A program made the translations under genes and the position numbers. 64,000 nt of DNA from Bradyrhizobium sp. WBAH42 (GTDB lineage Bacteria > Pseudomonadota > Alphaproteobacteria > Rhizobiales > Xanthobacteraceae): contig NZ_CP036533.1 in the NCBI RefSeq assembly GCF_024585265.1, forward strand, positions 186,001-250,000, given 5' to 3'. The notes below the pieces were generated by a model. That model did not search any database and was not told the DNA's origin. It saw only the letters and a list, made by a program, of their open reading frames with translations. Positions 9,416 through 20,849 of this stretch are shown piece after piece; positions within the stretch are counted from its first letter, which is position 1; every line of letters begins with the position of its first letter.

Positions 9416-9808
9416 TTGCGGCATCCGCTCGACATCGTCGCCATGTTCGCCGCACTCTGGCTGCTGGCGTCGATGGTGCTCGACGCGCTGACGCCGAAGG
9501 AGCTGACGGCGATCATGATCGGCATCGCGATCGGACCCGCCATCGTCGTCACCGCCGTGTTCTACTACCTGCGCTGCCCGCGAACGGATTTTGCGGTGAT
9601 GTTCGCAGCGCTGTGGCTGATCTCCGATATCGCCATCGCCTTCATCTCGCCGAAGGAGCTGCCGCATTTCCTGATCGCGCTCGGCTTCGTGCCGGCGCTG
9701 CTGATCGGCATCGTGCTGCACTGGCAGACCTTCACCTCTCCCCGGCGGGGAGAGGTCGGATTGCGCAGCAATCCGGGTGAGGGGCCGCAGCACCCGGCGA
9801 AACCTTAA
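9416..9808 (+). CDS. Small hypothetical membrane protein with a repeat-derived C-terminus
   Basis: A 130-residue protein translated from a TTG start preceded by GAGAGGAA. It has about four hydrophobic segments arranged as two similar halves (DIVAMFAALWLLASMV and DFAVMFAALWLISDIAIAF; LTPKEL and ISPKEL recur), suggesting an internal duplication. After residue about 105 the frame runs into the family B palindromic repeat, so the last 25 residues (SPRRGEVG and onward) are encoded by repeat DNA. No function is recognised. Confidence 0.6.
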   Translation: MRHPLDIVAMFAALWLLASMVLDALTPKELTAIMIGIAIGPAIVVTAVFYYLRCPRTDFAVMFAALWLISDIAIAFISPKELPHFLIALGFVPALLIGIVLHWQTFTSPRRGEVGLRSNPGEGPQHPAKP

Positions 9809-9867
9809 CCCCTCACCCGGATCGCATTTTCAATGCGATCCGACCTCTCCCTTCGGGAGAGGTGAAC
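9733..9867. repeat. Cluster of family B palindromic repeats
   Basis: CCTCTCCCC-GG-CGGGGAGAGG at 9735-9755 is followed by GGATTGCGCAGCAATCC and GGGTGAGGGG. A mirrored unit at about 9810-9866 has CCCCTCACCC, then GATCGCATT..AATGCGATC, then CCTCTCCC..GGGAGAGG. The two units form a large composite inverted repeat between the small membrane protein and poxB, overlapping the 3' end of the former. Confidence 0.8.
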
Positions 9868-9884
9868 CACCGCGCCAGCTGATA

Positions 9885-11621
9885 TCACCGCGGCAACAGA
9901 TTCGTCTTCGCGAGGTCCAGCACCTCGTCGCCGCGCCCGTTCATCACTGCGCGCAGCACCCAGAGGCTGAAGCCCTTGACCTGCTCGGCCGTGATGGTCG
10001 GCGGCATCGACAGCTCCTGCTTGGCGGTGACGACGTCGAGCAGCGCCGGCCCATTGTGCGCCAGCATCTCCTTCATCGCGCCCGGAAGCTCGCCGGGATC
10101 CTCGACGCGCTTGGCAAAGATGCCCATCGCGCGCGCCATCGCGGCGAAGTCCGGGTTCTCCAGGTCGACATTGGTGTCGACGAAGCCCGCGGCCTTCATC
10201 TCCAGCGCGACGAAGCCGAGCACGCCGTTGTTGAAGACGACCACCTTCACCGGCAGCTTTTCTTGCGTCAGCGTGATCAGGTCGCCCATCAGCATGGTGA
10301 AGCCGCCGTCGCCGGAGAGCGAGATGACCTGGCGCCCGGGCTGGGCGGCCTGCGCGCCGATCGCCTGCGGCATGGCGTTGGCCATCGAGCCGTGCACGAA
10401 AGAGCCGATCAGGCGGCGGCGGCCGTTCATGTCGAGATAGCGCGCCGCCCACACCGTCGGCGTGCCGACATCGGCGGTGAAGACGGCATCGTCGGAGGCA
10501 TGGTCGCTGATCACCTTGGCGAGATATTGCGGGTGGATCGGCTTGGCTCCCGGCGTGCCCTTGGCGAGCGAGTCCAGACCCTCGCGGGCTCTCTTGTAAT
10601 GCGCGACGGCCTCGTCGAGATGCTTGCGCTGCGTCTTCGTCTTGAGCAGCGGCAGCAGCGCCTCGATGGTGAGCTTGACGTCGCCGACGAGCCCGAGATC
10701 GATCCTGCAGCGCCGTCCCAGATTTTCCGGGCGGATGTCGATCTGCGCGACCTTGGCATCATCAGGGAAGAACTGCTTGTACGGAAAATCGGTGCCGAGC
10801 ATCACCAGCGCGTCGCAGGCGTGCATCGCGGCGTAGCCGGAGGAGAAGCCGATGAAGCCGGTCATGCCGACGTCATAGGGGTTATCGTATTCGACATGCT
10901 CCTTGCCGCCGAGCGCGTGCACGATCGGGCTCTTCAGGGTCTCGGCGAGCTGCATCAAAGGCGCATGCGCGCCGGCGCAGCCGCGGCCGCAGAACAGGGT
11001 GATGCGCTCGGCGCCGTTGAGAAGATCGGCGAGGGCCTTCAGCTCGTCCGCCTGCGGCACGACCTGTGGCGAAGCCAGCGCAAGGCCGCGCGTCGTCGAC
11101 AGTGCGCGCTTCGGAGGACTACGGAACGCGACATCGCCGGGCATCGCGACGACGGCAACGCCGCGCAAGCCCACCGCCGCGCGAATCGCATTCTCCAGCA
11201 CGTAAGGCAGCTGGCTCGGGTCCGAGACCAGCTCGCAATAATGGCTGCATTCGCGGAACAGATTTTGCGGATGCGTCTCCTGGAAATAGCCGCCGCCGAT
11301 CTCGGCGGTGGGGATCTGCGCCGCGATCGCCAGCACGGGAACGCGGCTGCGATGCGCATCGAACAGGCCGTTGATCAGATGCAGATTGCCGGGGCCGCAG
11401 GAGCCCGCGCAGACCGCGAGGCTCCCGGTCATCTCGGCTTCGCCGGCCGCTGCGAAGGCCGCGACCTCTTCGTGCCGGACATGGATCCATTCGATCGTGC
11501 CGCGGCGGCGCAGCGCCTCGGTCAGCGCGTTCAGGCTGTCGCCGACGATGCCGTAGATGCGCTTGACGCCGGCCTGCTCGAGCGTTGCCACGAACAGGTC
11601 GGCCACGTTGTTGATCGCCAT
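9885..11621 (-). CDS. poxB: Pyruvate oxidase / ubiquinone-dependent pyruvate dehydrogenase type ThDP enzyme
   Basis: A 578-residue thiamine-diphosphate enzyme with the usual three-domain order. The N-terminal Pyr domain has the activating glutamate ([13 protein letters not shown]) and the loop [16 protein letters not shown]. The C-terminal PP domain has the ThDP/Mg motif starting [12 protein letters not shown] and ending VVVFNNG. Length and motifs fit PoxB, which decarboxylates pyruvate to acetate and CO2 at the membrane with quinone as acceptor. The start [10 protein letters not shown] is chosen over upstream ATGs because the family begins there. Related ThDP enzymes cannot be fully excluded. 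Confidence 0.85.
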   Translation of the reverse strand: MAINNVADLFVATLEQAGVKRIYGIVGDSLNALTEALRRRGTIEWIHVRHEEVAAFAAAGEAEMTGSLAVCAGSCGPGNLHLINGLFDAHRSRVPVLAIAAQIPTAEIGGGYFQETHPQNLFRECSHYCELVSDPSQLPYVLENAIRAAVGLRGVAVVAMPGDVAFRSPPKRALSTTRGLALASPQVVPQADELKALADLLNGAERITLFCGRGCAGAHAPLMQLAETLKSPIVHALGGKEHVEYDNPYDVGMTGFIGFSSGYAAMHACDALVMLGTDFPYKQFFPDDAKVAQIDIRPENLGRRCRIDLGLVGDVKLTIEALLPLLKTKTQRKHLDEAVAHYKRAREGLDSLAKGTPGAKPIHPQYLAKVISDHASDDAVFTADVGTPTVWAARYLDMNGRRRLIGSFVHGSMANAMPQAIGAQAAQPGRQVISLSGDGGFTMLMGDLITLTQEKLPVKVVVFNNGVLGFVALEMKAAGFVDTNVDLENPDFAAMARAMGIFAKRVEDPGELPGAMKEMLAHNGPALLDVVTAKQELSMPPTITAEQVKGFSLWVLRAVMNGRGDEVLDLAKTNLLPR

Positions 11622-11730
11622 GTCGGTCTCCTGATTCATCCAGTCGCATAAGATGATGCGCGCATGTCGGCATCGCGCCACCATATGGCAGAATAAGCCA
11701 GGTCAGGATCACGGCTAGTTTATTGTCGGT

Positions 11731-12363
11731 TCAATCGCTCTGAATTGCCCGATCGTAAGCGGCAATTGTCACCTCTGCGCGGGCTGCGACATCCGCCGCA
11801 CTCATGCCGGGCTTGTAGAGGCTGGAGCCGAGCCCGAATGCGGTCACGCCGCCCTTGATGTATTCGGCAAAGTTCTGGTCGGAGACGCCGCCGACGGCGG
11901 CGATCATCACGCCTGCCGGCAGCACGGCGCGGATCGCGGCGATGCCGGCAGCGCCGAGCACGCTCGCCGGAAAGAATTTCAAGCTCGACGCGCCCGAGCG
12001 CGCCGCCAGCAGCGCTTCGGTCGGAGAGAAGACGCCGGGCATGGTCACCATGCCGTGCTGATGCGCGCGCGCCAGCACCTCGGTGTCGACATTGGGCGAG
12101 ACCATCAGCCTGCCGCCGACGTCGTTGAGGCGATCGACGTCTGACGTGGTCAGCACCGTGCCAGCGCCGATCAGCACGCCTGATGGCGCGAGCTTCACGG
12201 CAAGCCCGATCGAGCGGAACGGATCGGGCGAGTTCAGGGGGATCTCGATCGCGGTCATGCCGGCCTGGATCAGCACGCCGACGATCGCCTCGGTCTCCTC
12301 GGGCTTGATGCCGCGCAGGATCGCGACCAGCGGCCGCTGCATCGACGGAAAGGGAACGCTCAT
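11731..12363 (-). CDS. dgoA: 2-dehydro-3-deoxy-6-phosphogalactonate aldolase
   Basis: A 210-residue KDPG/KDPGal aldolase, a class I (Schiff base) TIM barrel. The glutamate of IEIPLNSPDP and the catalytic lysine of SSLKFFPAS are present, as is GAGTVL. It splits KDPGal into pyruvate and glyceraldehyde 3-phosphate in the De Ley-Doudoroff galactonate pathway. It follows the galactonokinase gene by 14 bases, so the two are an operon, and that pairing favours KDPGal over KDPG. AAGGACTGCGAGAG precedes the ATG. Confidence 0.92.
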   Translation of the reverse strand: MSVPFPSMQRPLVAILRGIKPEETEAIVGVLIQAGMTAIEIPLNSPDPFRSIGLAVKLAPSGVLIGAGTVLTTSDVDRLNDVGGRLMVSPNVDTEVLARAHQHGMVTMPGVFSPTEALLAARSGASSLKFFPASVLGAAGIAAIRAVLPAGVMIAAVGGVSDQNFAEYIKGGVTAFGLGSSLYKPGMSAADVAARAEVTIAAYDRAIQSD

Positions 12364-12377
12364 CTCTCGCAGTCCTT

Positions 12378-13292
12378 CTACTTCGTCCAGATCGCGGCAG
12401 CCGCCATCGACAGACCGCGACGGACGGCTTCATCCGCATCGACCGGCTTGGCGGTCATCGACAACGCCTCGAAAGCGAGCCGATACAGCATTGCAAGCCG
12501 GCCCGAGGCAATCAGCGTGACACCTTCTTTCGGTACTGCACCGGAAAGCCCTGCCGCCAGCTCGGCACCGATCAACGTGCCCGACAGCGTCTCGCGCGCC
12601 GCGGCGGGCGTGCCGCCGAACAGCAGCTGGCGCGAGCGCGCCGTGAACAGCAGGTTGGCCGCAAAGGCCGGGGCGTCGAACGCGGCCTTCACGGCCGCCT
12701 TGAAGCTCGCAATATCTTCGGCGTCATCAGCGCCGGCGACTGCGAGCGACAGGATGGTCTCGCGCGAGACGACGCTGAACAGCTCGCCGGTCATGAAGGT
12801 GGAAAACCGTTCGACCGCGCCGTCCTTCACGCGAACCCATTTCGAATGCGTGCCGGGCATGCAGACCAGCGCCTCGCCCGCGGCATCGAGGCCGAGCGCG
12901 CCGAGCAATTGCGTCTCCTCGCCGCGCATGACGTCCGGCGCCTTAGCGTCTCGCTGGGCGATGCCCGGCAGGATGCGGATGTCGCGCGCCTCGCCCGGCA
13001 CGCGGACGGCCTGTTTCAGGACGGCCAAGAGCTGTGCCGGCGTGTCGACGTAGCCGGCCTCGACCCAGCCGGTCTTGGCGCCGGCCATGCCGCAGACCAG
13101 AACCGGCAGATGATCCGGCGCTTCGACCGCGGCCAGATGCGCTTGCAGCACGGCGGGAAAGCCGGTCTTCGCCGCCGCCAGCATGCCCTCGCCGCTGCGG
13201 CGCTCGGCAATCACCTGCCCGGCGCGATCGACCAGCCAGAGCCGGAAGCTGCTGGTGCCCCAATCCACCGCGACATAAGCGGGTTCGGTCAT
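12378..13292 (-). CDS. dgoK: 2-dehydro-3-deoxygalactonokinase
   Basis: A 304-residue sugar-acid kinase of the ASKHA fold. The N-terminal phosphate loop YVAVDWGTSSFRLWLVD, the LVCGMAGAKTGW segment and the LVCMPGTHSKWV motif are all characteristic. It phosphorylates 2-dehydro-3-deoxygalactonate at O6, giving the substrate of DgoA encoded just downstream. Start MTEPAYVAVDWG is used; longer in-frame starts add a basic stretch absent from the family. Galactonate dehydratase and the transporter are not in the window. Confidence 0.92.
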   Translation of the reverse strand: MTEPAYVAVDWGTSSFRLWLVDRAGQVIAERRSGEGMLAAAKTGFPAVLQAHLAAVEAPDHLPVLVCGMAGAKTGWVEAGYVDTPAQLLAVLKQAVRVPGEARDIRILPGIAQRDAKAPDVMRGEETQLLGALGLDAAGEALVCMPGTHSKWVRVKDGAVERFSTFMTGELFSVVSRETILSLAVAGADDAEDIASFKAAVKAAFDAPAFAANLLFTARSRQLLFGGTPAAARETLSGTLIGAELAAGLSGAVPKEGVTLIASGRLAMLYRLAFEALSMTAKPVDADEAVRRGLSMAAAAIWTK

Positions 13293-13526
13293 ATCAGGTC
13301 TCGTCCTCGTCTCATCGCCAAGACGCCGTCTCGCGACAGATGAGACGATGTCCAGCAGGGTCCCGTCGAGATACCGGCTATTGCGCGGGCAAACCAGTCC
13401 TTTCTCTTCAATTCGAGGCTCCGCCGCGCTGGCACACCGCTTGCTCAAGGTTCATCACTCAACAAGGTTCATCACTCAACTCCGTCAACGCGCGACAAGA
13501 CGCGTCAACATCAGATGAGGAAACCC

Positions 13527-14624
13527 ATGGAGATCGGCTATTTCACGATGCCCTCGCATCCGCCGGAGTGCGGCCTGAAGGAAGGGAACGACTGGGACCT
13601 GCAGGTCATGCGCTGGCTCGACGAACTCGGCTACCAGGAGGCCTGGGTCGGCGAGCACCACACCGCGCCCTGGGAACCCAATCCCACGCCGGACCTTCTG
13701 ATCGCGCAGGCCTTGATGCAGACCAAGCGCTTGCGCATCGGGCCGGGCGGCTTCCTCTTGCCCTATCACCACCCCGCCGAGCTCGCCAACCGCGTTGCCA
13801 TGCTCGACCATCTCTCCGAGGGCCGGCTCAATTTCGGCGTCGCGGCGAGCGGCCTTCCGAGCGACTGGGCGATGTTCAACGTCGACGGCATGAGCGGACA
13901 GAACCGCGACATGACGCGCGAGGCGCTGGAGATCATCCTGAAGCTGTGGACCGAGCCGGCGCCCTTCACCCACAAGGGCAAGTACTGGACGGTGACCAAG
14001 CCGGACACCATGTTCGATTTCCTCAAGCCCCACATCAAGCCGCTGCAGGCGCCGCATCCGCCGATCGGCGTTGCGGGCCTGTCCAAGAACTCGGACACGC
14101 TGAAGCTCGCCGGCGAGCGCGGCTTCATCCCGATGAGCCTCAACCTCAATCCGGCCTATGTCGGCAGCCACTGGGACTCGGTCGAGATCGGCGCGGCCAA
14201 GACCGGACGCAAGCCGAACCGGCAGGATTGGCGGCTGGTGCGCGAGGTGTTCGTCGCCGACACCGACGAAGAGGCCTGGAAGCTCTCGACCGGCGACATG
14301 ATGGGCCGGATGATGAGCGAGTACTTCCTGCCGCTGCTCGGGCATTTCGGCTTCAAGGATTATCTGAAGCACGCCCCTGACGTGCCCGATAGCGACGTCA
14401 CGGTCGAATATTGCGCCAAGCGGAACTGGATCGTCGGCTCGCCCGCAACCGTCGCCGAGAAGATCGAAAAGATCTACGACGAGGTCGGCGGCTTCGGTGT
14501 GCTCCTGGTGTTCGGCTTCGACTACAAGCACAAGGCGGAAGCCTGGCATCACTCGCTCTCGCTGCTGAAGAACGAGGTGATGCCGCGACTTGCGCATCTC
14601 GGCTCCGCGAAGAAGGCGGCTTGA
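13527..14624 (+). CDS. LLM-class flavin-dependent monooxygenase
   Basis: A 365-residue luciferase-like TIM-barrel enzyme. Typical features are YFTMPSHPP at strand 1, AWVGEHHTAPWEPNP, LRIGPGGFLLPYHHP and LDHLSEGRLNFGVAASG. Enzymes of this class use reduced FMN and O2 to hydroxylate or oxidise organic substrates. The ATG at 13527 is preferred because GAGGAA lies five bases upstream; an ATG at 13515 would add four residues. A flavin reductase gene follows 58 bases later, so the two probably form a two-component monooxygenase. The substrate is unknown. Confidence 0.88.
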   Translation: MEIGYFTMPSHPPECGLKEGNDWDLQVMRWLDELGYQEAWVGEHHTAPWEPNPTPDLLIAQALMQTKRLRIGPGGFLLPYHHPAELANRVAMLDHLSEGRLNFGVAASGLPSDWAMFNVDGMSGQNRDMTREALEIILKLWTEPAPFTHKGKYWTVTKPDTMFDFLKPHIKPLQAPHPPIGVAGLSKNSDTLKLAGERGFIPMSLNLNPAYVGSHWDSVEIGAAKTGRKPNRQDWRLVREVFVADTDEEAWKLSTGDMMGRMMSEYFLPLLGHFGFKDYLKHAPDVPDSDVTVEYCAKRNWIVGSPATVAEKIEKIYDEVGGFGVLLVFGFDYKHKAEAWHHSLSLLKNEVMPRLAHLGSAKKAA

Positions 14625-14682
14625 CCGCCAACGGGTGCGGCGCGATCGTGCCGCACCCGCTTCTATTGTCGGAGATTTCCGC

Positions 14683-15267
14683 GTGACGGTGGACGCCAGT
14701 TCTTTCGACGCCAATTCTTTCGACGCTACGCATTTCAAGCAGGCGATGCGCCAATGTGCCGGTGCCGTGGCGCTGGTCACGGTGGGCGCCGATCACGGCA
14801 AGCGCACGGGGCTGACGGTGACCTCGGCCTGCTCGTTGTCGGACAAGCCGCCCTCGCTGATCGTCTGCGTCAACCGCAACGCCAGCGCACATGCCCGCAT
14901 CCGAGAGGAAGGTGCTTTCGCCATCAACTTCCTGCACGAGGATCACGCGCTGCTCGCCCTCACCTTCAGCGGCCAGAAGGGCGTCAACGGCGACGATCGC
15001 TTTGCCTTCGGGCAATGGACGCGTGGCGTGACCGGCGCACCGGTGCTGGCGGATGCGGTGGCTGCGTTCGACTGCGTGCTGGCGCAGGAGTTCGAAACGA
15101 CAACGCATTCGATCTTCGTCGGCGAGGTCCGCAGCGCCTCGCATTCCGCTGCGGCCACGCCGCTGGTGTACCTGCGCAGCAATTTCCACACGCCGCGAGA
15201 AATCCGCGAGACGGTTGCGATCGGCGATCTCGACGCACGGCATCTGAGCTGGACGGATTTTTCGTAA
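14683..15267 (+). CDS. Flavin reductase family protein
   Basis: A 194-residue FMN-binding split-barrel flavin reductase. Motifs include MRQCAGAVALVTVG, GLTVTSACSLSDKPPSLIVCVN and AFAINFLHEDH, followed by the terminal HTPREIRETVAIGD. The GTG start is chosen because GGAG lies nine bases upstream and longer frames add an arginine-rich, non-family stretch. It would supply reduced flavin to the monooxygenase encoded immediately upstream. Confidence 0.88.
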   Translation: MTVDASSFDANSFDATHFKQAMRQCAGAVALVTVGADHGKRTGLTVTSACSLSDKPPSLIVCVNRNASAHARIREEGAFAINFLHEDHALLALTFSGQKGVNGDDRFAFGQWTRGVTGAPVLADAVAAFDCVLAQEFETTTHSIFVGEVRSASHSAAATPLVYLRSNFHTPREIRETVAIGDLDARHLSWTDFS

Positions 15268-15282
15268 GGATGCGTCGAACTT

Positions 15283-15370
15283 GTAGGGTGGGCAAAGCGA
15301 AGCGTGCCCACGTCCTGCCTACTCGTGAGACGACGTGGGCACGGCGCAAGTGCGCCTTTGCCCACCCTAC
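15283..15370. repeat. Intergenic palindromic repeat (family D, GTAGGGTGGGCAAAG)
   Basis: GTAGGGTGGGCAAAG on the left mirrors CTTTGCCCACCCTAC on the right (15356-15370), with inner GCGTGCCCACG and CGTGGGCACG blocks. It fills the gap between two convergent transcription units and could form a bidirectional hairpin. Confidence 0.8.
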
Positions 15371-15414
15371 GATTCCGGTTTTGCGGAGAGACCTCTCACC
15401 CGTCGCGCCAGGCG

Positions 15415-17268
<1,854 letters not shown>

Positions 17269-17370
17269 CGCGGACGTCTCCACCCTGTATTATTGTGCAA
17301 AGTCTGGCACCGCAGGCGGGGATGTCAATCGGGAACCGGGACGCAGTTGTATGGCGCGATGGCCCAGCGC

Positions 17371-17484
17371 CGTCATGGCCGGGCTTCGTCCCGGCCATCC
17401 ACGTGTTACCGCGAATGCGAAAGAACGTGGATGCCCGGGACATCTAGCGCGAAGACGCGCTTCGCGCTTCTGCCCGGGCATGAC
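17371..17484. repeat. Intergenic palindromic repeat (family E, GTCATGGCCGGGCTT)
   Basis: The left part has CGTCATGGCCGGGCTTCGTC then CCGGCCAT, and the right end reads TGCCCGGGCATGACG. It is an imperfect, nested inverted repeat between the carboxylase gene and the sigma-54 activator gene. No gene is visible between 17269 and 17535. Confidence 0.65.
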
Positions 17485-17535
17485 GACGTGGAAATAGATC
17501 GTCTCTATCATCATGCAACTAGTGCTGCACCGCGC

Positions 17536-20500
17536 TCACCACGTGTCGATGCACGGCCGCTTCTTCGCCGTCCTCGGCGCGGGCTTCGGCACCGTGCGCA
17601 GACCGGCCATGATCCAGCGCCGCGTCGCGGCGGGATCGATGACGTTGTCGATCTCGAACACGGAGGCGATCGAGACCGCTTTGCCGTTGGCGTAGAGCTC
17701 GGCGACCTTGTTGCGGTAATAGGTCTCGCGCTCCTCGGGATCGGCGATCGCCTCCATCTCCTTGCGGAAGCCGAGGCGGACATAGCCCTCCAAGCCCATG
17801 CCGCCGAACTCGCCGGTCGGCCAGGCCGCCGTGAAGAACGAGGCGTGGAAGCCGCCGCCGATCATCGATTGCGCGCCGAGACCGTAGCCCTTGCGCAGCA
17901 CAATGCCGAACAGCGGCACGGTGAGGCTGGCGCCGGTCACGAACATGCGGGAGACGTGGCGCACGATCGCGGTCTTCTCCGCTTCCGGGCCGACCATGAA
18001 GCCGGGCGTGTCGCACAGCGAGACAACAGGCAGATCGAAGGCGTCGCAGAGCTGGAGGAAACGCGCAGCCTTGTCGCCGGCGTCGGCATCGATAGCGCCG
18101 CCGAGATGGCGCGGGTTGTTGGCGATCAGGCCGAACGGCTTGCCTTCGATGCGGATCAGCGCGGTGATCATGCCGACGCCGTAGTCGCGGCGCAGCTCCA
18201 GCACGCTGTCCTTGTCCGCGACGAGATCGATGACGCTGCGGATGTCATAGACGCGCAAGCGGTTCTCGGGAATGGCGCGGCGGAGCAGGCGCTGGTCGGC
18301 GGCCTCCCACTGCGTCACCGCGCCCTGGAAATAGGACAGGTATTTCTGCGCGACAGATGTCGCCTCCTCCTCATCCTCGACCAGGATGTCGATGACGCCG
18401 TTTGGCGACTGGAACGTGACAGGGCCGACTTCGGCCGGATGATAGACACCGAGGCCGCCGCCCTCGATCATCGCCGGGCCGCCCATGCCGATCGAGGCGT
18501 TCTTGGTCGCAATGATGACGTCGCAGCAGCCGAGCATCGCGGCATTGCCGGCAAAGCAATAGCCGGAAACGACACCGACCACTGGGACGAGGCCCGAAAG
18601 CCGGGCGAATTGCACGAAGGACGGACCGTCGAGGCCTGTCATGCCGAGGCGGTCGGTATCGCCAGGCCGGCCACCGCCGCCTTCGGCATAGAACACCAGC
18701 GGCACGCGCCAGTCTTCCGCGAGGCTCAGCATTCGGTCGATCTTCTTGTGGTTCATGTGGCCCTGCGTGCCCGCAAGCACGGTGTAGTCATAGGCGACGA
18801 CGATGCAACGCGCGCCTTCAGGCCCGAACTTCTCTGCATTCACCGTGGCGACGCCCATGACGAGGCCATCGGCCGGCGTGTTCTTGATGAGGTCGTCGAG
18901 CTTGCGCCGGCGGCGCTGCGCCGCAATCGCGAGACTGCCGTACTCCATGAACGAGCCGTCATCGACGAGCTGGGCGACGTTCTCGCGCGCGGTGCGCTGG
19001 TTGGTGTTGCGGCGGCGCTCGACCGCAGCGGGGCGGTTTTCGTCGAGCGAGTTGGCCTGGCGGGCGATCAGCTCGGCGAGGTCGGGGCGGATGTGATCGA
19101 GATCGACATCGGCTTCCGCCGTCGTGCTGTCGGCGGCGACGTCGAGGGGCTCGAGATAGAGGATCGGCTCGCCATGCATCAGCGTGACCCCGTCGCCGGC
19201 GACGAGCTTCATGACCCGGCCGCCCTGCTCGGCCATCACCAGATGCTCCATCTTCATGGACTCGATCACGGCAAGCTGCTGGCCGGGGCGTACGATTTCG
19301 CCTTCTTTCACCTGGATGGTGACGATGGTTCCTTGCAGGGGCGCCGCGACCATCACCGCGCCTTCGGGCACGGCTTGCGCGACGTGCACCTCCGCGCTGT
19401 GGCCACCACTACGCTCGGCTGCTGCGAAATAGAGCGGCTTGGCGGCGCCGTCCGATGCTTCCACGAGCTTGGCAATGTTGCGGTCGATGAAATCGGTCGC
19501 GATGCGGTTGGTCCTGAAATCGGGATGCGCGAGCACCGCCTGAAGGAACGAAATGTTGGTGACGACACCGTCGATCCGGAACTCGCGTAGCGCACGCGAG
19601 GCTTTCGCGACCACGTCATGCCAGCCCTCGCTTGGCGTGTGCACGATCACCTTGGCCAGCAGCGAGTCGAAAGCGGCGCTGGTCTTGTAGCCGGCATAGC
19701 CGAAGCTATCGACGCGAACACCGGGGCCCGATGGCGGCTCGAACACGGCGAGCACGCCGCCGGTCGGATGCGTGGCGCCCGTTTCGTCCAGCGTTTCCAT
19801 GTTGACGCGAAGCTGCATGGCATAGCCGCGCGGCTTCGGAATGGATGCTTGCGCAAGACCCAGCGAAGCCAGCGTGCTGCCTGCGGCGACCGCAAGCTGG
19901 GCGCGGACGAGATCGACGCCGAGCACCTCTTCCGTGACGGTGTGCTCGACCTGGAGCCGCGGATTGGCCTCGATGAAGGCGAAGCTGTCCTCCGCGGTGC
20001 CGTCGACCAGAAACTCGAACGTGCCGAGATTGTCGTAAGACGCCGCACCCGCCAGCTGCTTCGCCGCCTCGATGATGCGGCCGCGCAGGGCATCGCTCAA
20101 TGATGGGCTCGGCGCCACCTCGATCAGCTTCTGGTGCCGGCGCTGGATGGTGCATTCGCGCTCCCAGAGATGGGAGATCGCACCATGGCGATCGCCGATG
20201 ATCTGGACCTCGATGTGGCGCGCCTGCCGGATCAGCCGCTCGGCATAGACGCCGTCGAAGCCGAACGCCGCCTTGGCTTCGGACTGACAGCGCGCATAGG
20301 CTTCCGCAAGATCGGACGCGTTCTCCACCACGCGCATGCCGCGGCCGCCGCCGCCGGCCATCGCCTTGATCACGATCGCAGCGCTGCTGCCGAGCGAGGT
20401 AAAGAATGCCGTGATCTCCTCGAGGCTCGACGGCCCGCTGGTGCCGGCAATGATCGGCACGCCGCAGCGTTTCGCCAGCTGACGTGCCGCGACCTTGTCG

Positions 20501-20841
20501 CCGAACAGTTCGAGCGCGGCCGGTTTCGGCCCGACGAAGGTGATGCCGGCATCGGCGCAGGCCTTCGCGAATGCCGCGTTCTCGCTGAGGAAGCCATAGC
20601 CGGGATGCACGGCATCGCACGCCGTGCTCTTCGCCGCCTTCACCACGGCCTCGATGTCGAGATAGGCCCGCGCGCCGCGGCCGGGGATCTCGATCGCCTC
20701 GTCCGCGACGCGCACGTGCAGCGACAGCGCATCATCGGCGGGATGGATCGCGACCGTCGCGATGCCGGCATCGGCCGCCGCGCGTGCGATGCGGATGGCG
20801 ATCTCGCCGCGATTGGCGATCAGGAGCTTCTTGAACGACAT
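17536..20841 (-). CDS. Single-chain biotin-dependent acyl-CoA carboxylase (BC-BCCP-CT)
   Basis: One 1101-residue chain carries all three activities. Residues 1-450 are biotin carboxylase (KKLLIANRGEIAIRI; GGGGRGMRVV; EANPRLQVEH). The biotinyl domain follows around residue 520-600 with the attachment site ESMKMEHLV. Residues about 620-1090 are a carboxyltransferase (GYCFAGNAAMLGC; later LCDTPGFMVGPEAE). The start MSFKKLLIANRG is clear. This architecture matches single-chain long-chain acyl-CoA carboxylases rather than the usual two-subunit enzymes. An acyl-CoA ligase gene ends 8 bases upstream, so the pair may activate and then carboxylate an organic acid. The true substrate is unknown. Confidence 0.92.
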   Translation of the reverse strand: MSFKKLLIANRGEIAIRIARAAADAGIATVAIHPADDALSLHVRVADEAIEIPGRGARAYLDIEAVVKAAKSTACDAVHPGYGFLSENAAFAKACADAGITFVGPKPAALELFGDKVAARQLAKRCGVPIIAGTSGPSSLEEITAFFTSLGSSAAIVIKAMAGGGGRGMRVVENASDLAEAYARCQSEAKAAFGFDGVYAERLIRQARHIEVQIIGDRHGAISHLWERECTIQRRHQKLIEVAPSPSLSDALRGRIIEAAKQLAGAASYDNLGTFEFLVDGTAEDSFAFIEANPRLQVEHTVTEEVLGVDLVRAQLAVAAGSTLASLGLAQASIPKPRGYAMQLRVNMETLDETGATHPTGGVLAVFEPPSGPGVRVDSFGYAGYKTSAAFDSLLAKVIVHTPSEGWHDVVAKASRALREFRIDGVVTNISFLQAVLAHPDFRTNRIATDFIDRNIAKLVEASDGAAKPLYFAAAERSGGHSAEVHVAQAVPEGAVMVAAPLQGTIVTIQVKEGEIVRPGQQLAVIESMKMEHLVMAEQGGRVMKLVAGDGVTLMHGEPILYLEPLDVAADSTTAEADVDLDHIRPDLAELIARQANSLDENRPAAVERRRNTNQRTARENVAQLVDDGSFMEYGSLAIAAQRRRRKLDDLIKNTPADGLVMGVATVNAEKFGPEGARCIVVAYDYTVLAGTQGHMNHKKIDRMLSLAEDWRVPLVFYAEGGGGRPGDTDRLGMTGLDGPSFVQFARLSGLVPVVGVVSGYCFAGNAAMLGCCDVIIATKNASIGMGGPAMIEGGGLGVYHPAEVGPVTFQSPNGVIDILVEDEEEATSVAQKYLSYFQGAVTQWEAADQRLLRRAIPENRLRVYDIRSVIDLVADKDSVLELRRDYGVGMITALIRIEGKPFGLIANNPRHLGGAIDADAGDKAARFLQLCDAFDLPVVSLCDTPGFMVGPEAEKTAIVRHVSRMFVTGASLTVPLFGIVLRKGYGLGAQSMIGGGFHASFFTAAWPTGEFGGMGLEGYVRLGFRKEMEAIADPEERETYYRNKVAELYANGKAVSIASVFEIDNVIDPAATRRWIMAGLRTVPKPAPRTAKKRPCIDTW

Positions 20842-20849
20842 CGTCTCTC

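Noticed and set aside
9777..11651. A 624-codon plus-strand frame opposite poxB
   Set aside because: Antisense shadow with Arg/Asp/His-rich composition.
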